Shown piece by piece: positions 62,191 through 64,000 of a stretch of 64,000 nt of DNA (position 1 is the stretch's first letter; the number at the start of each line of letters is the position of its first letter). Source of the stretch: Bryobacteraceae bacterium (lineage in GTDB: Bacteria > Acidobacteriota > Terriglobia > Bryobacterales > Bryobacteraceae); NCBI GenBank assembly GCA_019187195.1, contig JABAQT010000019.1, positions 61,783 to 125,782 of the forward strand. Reading direction: 5' to 3'. Made by a program: the position numbers and the translations under genes. The notes below the pieces were generated by a model. It was not told the origin of the DNA and ran no database searches. It saw nothing but the letters and a program-made list of their open reading frames with translations.

Positions 62191-63395
62191 TTGCGTTCCT
62201 TCCGCCACTCGATTCTTGCCTGCAGATCCACCACTCCGGCGATCTCTTTCGGATCCACGACCGTGAACGATACCACATCATCGAGCCAGTCCTGGCTGTG
62301 GCCATCGGCATGCTGCATGGCCACGGTGAGCGTGTATTCGTGCCTGGCCAGCCAGCATTCGAAGCTGAAGTCCAATTCTAGCAACTCGCCTGGAGCGAAC
62401 TCGCCGAGCGAGACACGCTCGACGCGCGTGTTGGTGCCGTAGACGTCGATGCCGAGGCGGTTGCGGATGAGCAGGCCGGCGACTGGTTCGCGCGAGGCGG
62501 AATGGAACCGGGCCTGAAGGCGGATGGTGACGCGCTCGCCGCGCAATATGGCGGCGGCTGGATCTCCCGATGAATTCAGGATGCGAATATCCGTAATGCG
62601 GCTGGTTCCGTCGCCGTGGCGAAAACTGCCGCCGGGCGCGGAGGGCTCGCCGTTGGCGGGCAGTTGGGCGCGCTGCCGTTCGTGCACCAACCCGACATAC
62701 CGGTTGACAACGTCGCCCGGCGAGCCGGTGGCCTCCACCCGGCCGTTGAGGAGGAAGACAGCGCGATCGGAGAGCCGTTTCACGAGGCCGAGATCGTGGG
62801 AGACGAAGAGCGTGGTGACTTTGCGGGCTTTCAGCTCCTCGAACTTGCGGACGCAGCGGCTCGAGAAGATGGCGTCGCCCACGCTGAGGGCTTCATCGAC
62901 GATGAGTACGTCGGGTTCGACATGGATGGCGGTCGAGAAGGCAAGCCGCACGTACATCCCGCTCGAGTATTCCTTCACGGGGCGGTCAATGAATTCGCCG
63001 ATTTCGGCGAAGGCTTCAATCTTCGGGAAGGCGCGCTCCATCTCCTTGCGGGAGAGGCCCATGATCTCGCCGCTGAGGAAGACGTTCTCGCGGCCGGAAA
63101 ATTCGGGATTGAAGCCGGCGCCGAGTTCGAGCAGCGCCGCCACTCGTCCTTCGGCGCGGACGCGCCCGCTGGTGGGTTGGAGGATGCCGCTGACGATCTG
63201 GAGAAGGGTGCTTTTCCCCGATCCGTTCGGCCCCACGACGCTGACGATTTCACCGCGCCCGACGGCGAAACTGATGTCCTTGAGCGCCCAGAAATCGGTG
63301 TGGCGCTTGCGCGAGGCGGGGAGCGCTTCGATCAACCGGTCGAGGGGGCGGCGGTAGAGGCGGTAGACTTTCGAGACGTGCTGAATGAGAACCAC
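62187..63395 (-). CDS. Wzt-like ABC transporter ATPase with C-terminal glycan-binding domain
   Basis: 402 residues. N-terminal ATPase of the polysaccharide/teichoic-acid export class (DFWALKDISFAVGRGE): Walker A GPNGSGKST at 55-63, signature YSSGMYVRLAFSTAIH, Walker B DVLIVDEALSVGD, and SHDL switch. The last 150 residues form a beta-sandwich (SRITDIRILNSSGDPAAAIL; LELDFSFECWLARHEYTLTV) like the Wzt C-terminal domain, which binds the nonreducing end of O-antigen. The membrane partner (Wzm-type) is not next to it. A GTG start at 63395; the predicted promoter (63440-63411) supports it. First gene of a tightly packed minus-strand unit. Confidence 0.92.
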   Translation of the reverse strand: MVLIQHVSKVYRLYRRPLDRLIEALPASRKRHTDFWALKDISFAVGRGEIVSVVGPNGSGKSTLLQIVSGILQPTSGRVRAEGRVAALLELGAGFNPEFSGRENVFLSGEIMGLSRKEMERAFPKIEAFAEIGEFIDRPVKEYSSGMYVRLAFSTAIHVEPDVLIVDEALSVGDAIFSSRCVRKFEELKARKVTTLFVSHDLGLVKRLSDRAVFLLNGRVEATGSPGDVVNRYVGLVHERQRAQLPANGEPSAPGGSFRHGDGTSRITDIRILNSSGDPAAAILRGERVTIRLQARFHSASREPVAGLLIRNRLGIDVYGTNTRVERVSLGEFAPGELLELDFSFECWLARHEYTLTVAMQHADGHSQDWLDDVVSFTVVDPKEIAGVVDLQARIEWRKERK

Positions 63396-63410
63396 GGGGG
63401 CGAAGGTTTG

Positions 63411-63440
63411 ACTATAGCGTGAGGAGTCGCGGCGCTACAA
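63411..63440 (-). promoter_or_regulatory. Possible promoter of the ABC-POT-M24-GH31 unit
   Basis: On the minus strand TTGTAG (63440-63435), 18-nt spacer, TATAGT (63416-63411), 15 nt before the GTG start at 63395. Sequence match only. Confidence 0.4.
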
Positions 63441-63479
63441 CGGCCGCCGTAGTCGAGATATCGGCGAGTGCGCCGGAAG

Positions 63480-63640
63480 ATAGGGGCTACATTCAGTCCC
63501 CTGGTTCCGATGGAAGAATACCTCCGGACCCGCTGCGATCCCGATGGGGATTATCGTGGACTTCAGATGATGCTGATCGTCTGGTTTCACACGAGGATGT
63601 CCAAATCGGCCTGCCGGAGATCTTCGCCGCGAATCAATAG
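63480..63640 (+). pseudogene. Remnant of a Uma2-family (PF05685) nuclease-like gene
   Basis: In one frame the sequence reads SPLVPMEEYLRTRCDPDGDY (63495-63554), the usual N-terminus of Uma2 proteins (LVPxEEYLRTxxxPDxDYVDG). In another frame it ends with HEDVQIGLPEIFAANQ and TAG at 63638-63640, like a Uma2 C-terminus. The middle of about 150 residues, including the catalytic region, is missing and a frameshift joins the ends. The intact product would be about 190 residues. Matching is from memory of the family; no database search was made. Confidence 0.45.
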
Positions 63641-64000
63641 TCCTCAATTCGCAAAGTCGCCTGAGCGCGCTTCCAGGCGCGATCGAACTCGATCTTCACC
63701 CACATCGCATCCACGTCCCTCCCCTGAGCCTCGAGGGATTTCCATAACCCGAAAAGGGAGCGGCCATTGCGCGGGTTGCGGTCCAGGTCGTCCCGGAACA
63801 CGGCCTCGGCCTGTTTCGCGTCTCCACTGCGCAAGAGCGCGCCACCCAGCGACTCGCGTACGGGGTAATACCACGGCGGCGGCTCGTCATAGACCTGAGC
63901 ATCCTGCAACGCGACGGCCTTGCGCCAGTGGACAATCGCATCCCGGGAGCCTCGCGCCATCCTCGCGGCGAGCACCTCGCTGGCAAGCGAGAGCACGTCC
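63634..64000 (-). CDS. C-terminal part of a TPR-like protein (5' end outside window)
   Basis: About 120 codons, ending at TGA 63636-63634. The frame stays open to the window edge, so the start lies outside; the GTG at 63996 is only one possible internal start. Helical, alanine-rich segments with TPR spacing: ESLGGALLRSGDAKQAEAVF and DDLDRNPRNGRSLFGLWKSL, each about 34 residues apart. Likely a scaffold or secreted tetratricopeptide protein; function unknown. The stop codon overlaps the end of the Uma2-like remnant on the other strand. Confidence 0.7.
   Translation of the reverse strand, partial: DVLSLASEVLAARMARGSRDAIVHWRKAVALQDAQVYDEPPPWYYPVRESLGGALLRSGDAKQAEAVFRDDLDRNPRNGRSLFGLWKSLEAQGRDVDAMWVKIEFDRAWKRAQATLRIEDY

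Noticed and set aside
63419-63640. 73-codon plus-strand frame as an intact gene
   Set aside because: Only the last 25 residues look like protein; the rest is out of frame with the Uma2-like N-terminus, so it is a remnant.

Overview
The window looks like chromosome of a high-GC Acidobacteriota, most likely of the Solibacteres/Bryobacterales type. The signs are three very large carboxypeptidase-regulatory-domain TonB-dependent receptors without SusD partners, many Tat- or Sec-exported sulfatases and glycosidases, secreted DUF1501/1549/1553 and DUF1552/1592 cytochrome-type cassettes, and tightly packed genes with many ATGA/GTGA overlaps. This taxonomic call is inferred from protein families; no rRNA or tRNA gene was found. 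No CRISPR array, insertion sequence or phage gene was recognised, and no gene-free stretch exceeds 300 bases.

1-11.5 kb is a self-contained carbohydrate locus: TonB receptor (3' end outside the window), acid-sugar dehydratase of the enolase superfamily, sulfatase, GntR-LacI chimeric regulator, mutarotase-like protein, RhaT-type sugar/proton symporter, short-chain dehydrogenase and GH29 alpha-L-fucosidase. The four outward-facing transcription units each carry a TGGTCAGACCA-like palindrome that overlaps the -10 element. This suggests one local regulon for a (probably sulfated) fucoside or related deoxy-sugar.

11.5-23 kb holds a second TonB receptor tail-to-tail with a second sulfatase, a DUF4159 protein, a DsbA-like protein with an extra cysteine-rich module, a Tat-type amidohydrolase, a small lipocalin-like secreted protein, an FGGY sugar kinase and a PQQ-type beta-propeller protein. 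23-30 kb is a housekeeping run on the minus strand (lipoprotein, geranylgeranyl-reductase-like flavoprotein, HemL, MetH).

30-45 kb has small secreted proteins, an operon of exported methyltransferase / PL22-like propeller / DUF5060-DUF4038 glycosidase, an M16 peptidase pair that brackets an MtaB-type methylthiotransferase, an APC transporter with a long soluble tail, a CCA-adding enzyme, and a PepSY-TM protein preceded by a 45-residue membrane ORF.

45-64 kb contains two analogous secreted cytochrome cassettes (PPC-DUF1549/1553-DUF1501 and DUF1592-DUF1552) converging around the third TonB receptor. The minus-strand genes continue as a tight run: Wzt-like ABC ATPase, POT peptide transporter, M24 peptidase, shortened GH31-like protein, then DUF1592 and DUF1552. 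A decayed Uma2-family remnant and the C-terminal end of a TPR-like protein close the window.
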